From the NCBI GenBank assembly GCA_030066475.1, contig JASJBO010000317.1, positions 1 to 8,558 on the forward strand: a stretch of DNA of 8,558 nucleotides, in the 5' to 3' direction. Positions within the stretch are counted from its first letter, which is position 1. The number at the start of each line of letters is the position of its first letter. The notes under the pieces were generated by a model. It saw nothing but the letters and a program-made list of their open reading frames with translations. It ran no database searches and had not been told where the DNA came from. Of this stretch, positions 6,106-8,558 are shown one piece after another. This DNA comes from Myxococcota bacterium (GTDB lineage Bacteria > Myxococcota_A > UBA9160 > PR03). Both the position numbers and the translations under genes were made by a program.

Positions 6106-8558
<2,453 letters not shown>

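Overview
The window is GC-rich, protein-dense DNA from a Gram-negative bacterium. The outer-membrane assembly lipoprotein BamD, the non-mevalonate isoprenoid enzyme IspG and the G/C-saturated third codon positions support this. The overall style (many GTG starts, -10 boxes of TAGxxT type, a PYROXD2-like FAD oxidoreductase) suggests a deltaproteobacterial-grade lineage such as Myxococcota or a neighbouring phylum. That placement is an inference; the sequence contains no rRNA or other decisive marker. I saw no prophage, transposase, CRISPR array, tRNA or rRNA.

Layout. (1) Bases 1-344, minus strand: a 54-residue small protein gene, followed downstream by the first 32 codons of a CDP-alcohol phosphatidyltransferase that runs off the left edge. 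The 81 bases between them can fold so that the ribosome binding site of the second gene is hidden. (2) Bases 345-460: a divergent promoter region. (3) Bases 461-2006, plus strand: bamD and a six-TPR protein, four bases apart, a probable two-gene operon for cell-envelope biogenesis. (4) Bases 2007-2188: an intergenic stretch with a GC hairpin, a good intrinsic terminator and a third hairpin in the leader of the next gene. (5) Bases 2189-2626, plus: a stand-alone two-CBS-domain protein. (6) Bases 2628-2707: an inverted repeat with 25-base arms, resembling a REPIN or small MITE, sitting between two convergent genes and supplying the last codons of one of them. (7) Bases 2694-4292, minus: a COG1233/PYROXD2-type FAD oxidoreductase, divergent from (8) cvpA at 4357-4860, plus. 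(9) Bases 4857-8558, minus: alaS (5' end outside the window) then ispG, 13 bases apart, probably co-transcribed. ispG ends tail to tail with cvpA, the two TAG stop codons being formed from one CTAG palindrome.

Most of the genes are housekeeping: outer-membrane protein assembly (BamD), alanine charging of tRNA (AlaS), isoprenoid precursor synthesis (IspG), phospholipid head-group transfer (the CDP-alcohol enzyme) and a membrane protein of the colicin V production family (CvpA). I found no clear undescribed multi-gene system. The items most worth a second look are the inverted-repeat element at 2628-2707, the foldable leader at 99-179, the unrecognised 54-residue protein, and the probable leaderless start of the oxidoreductase.
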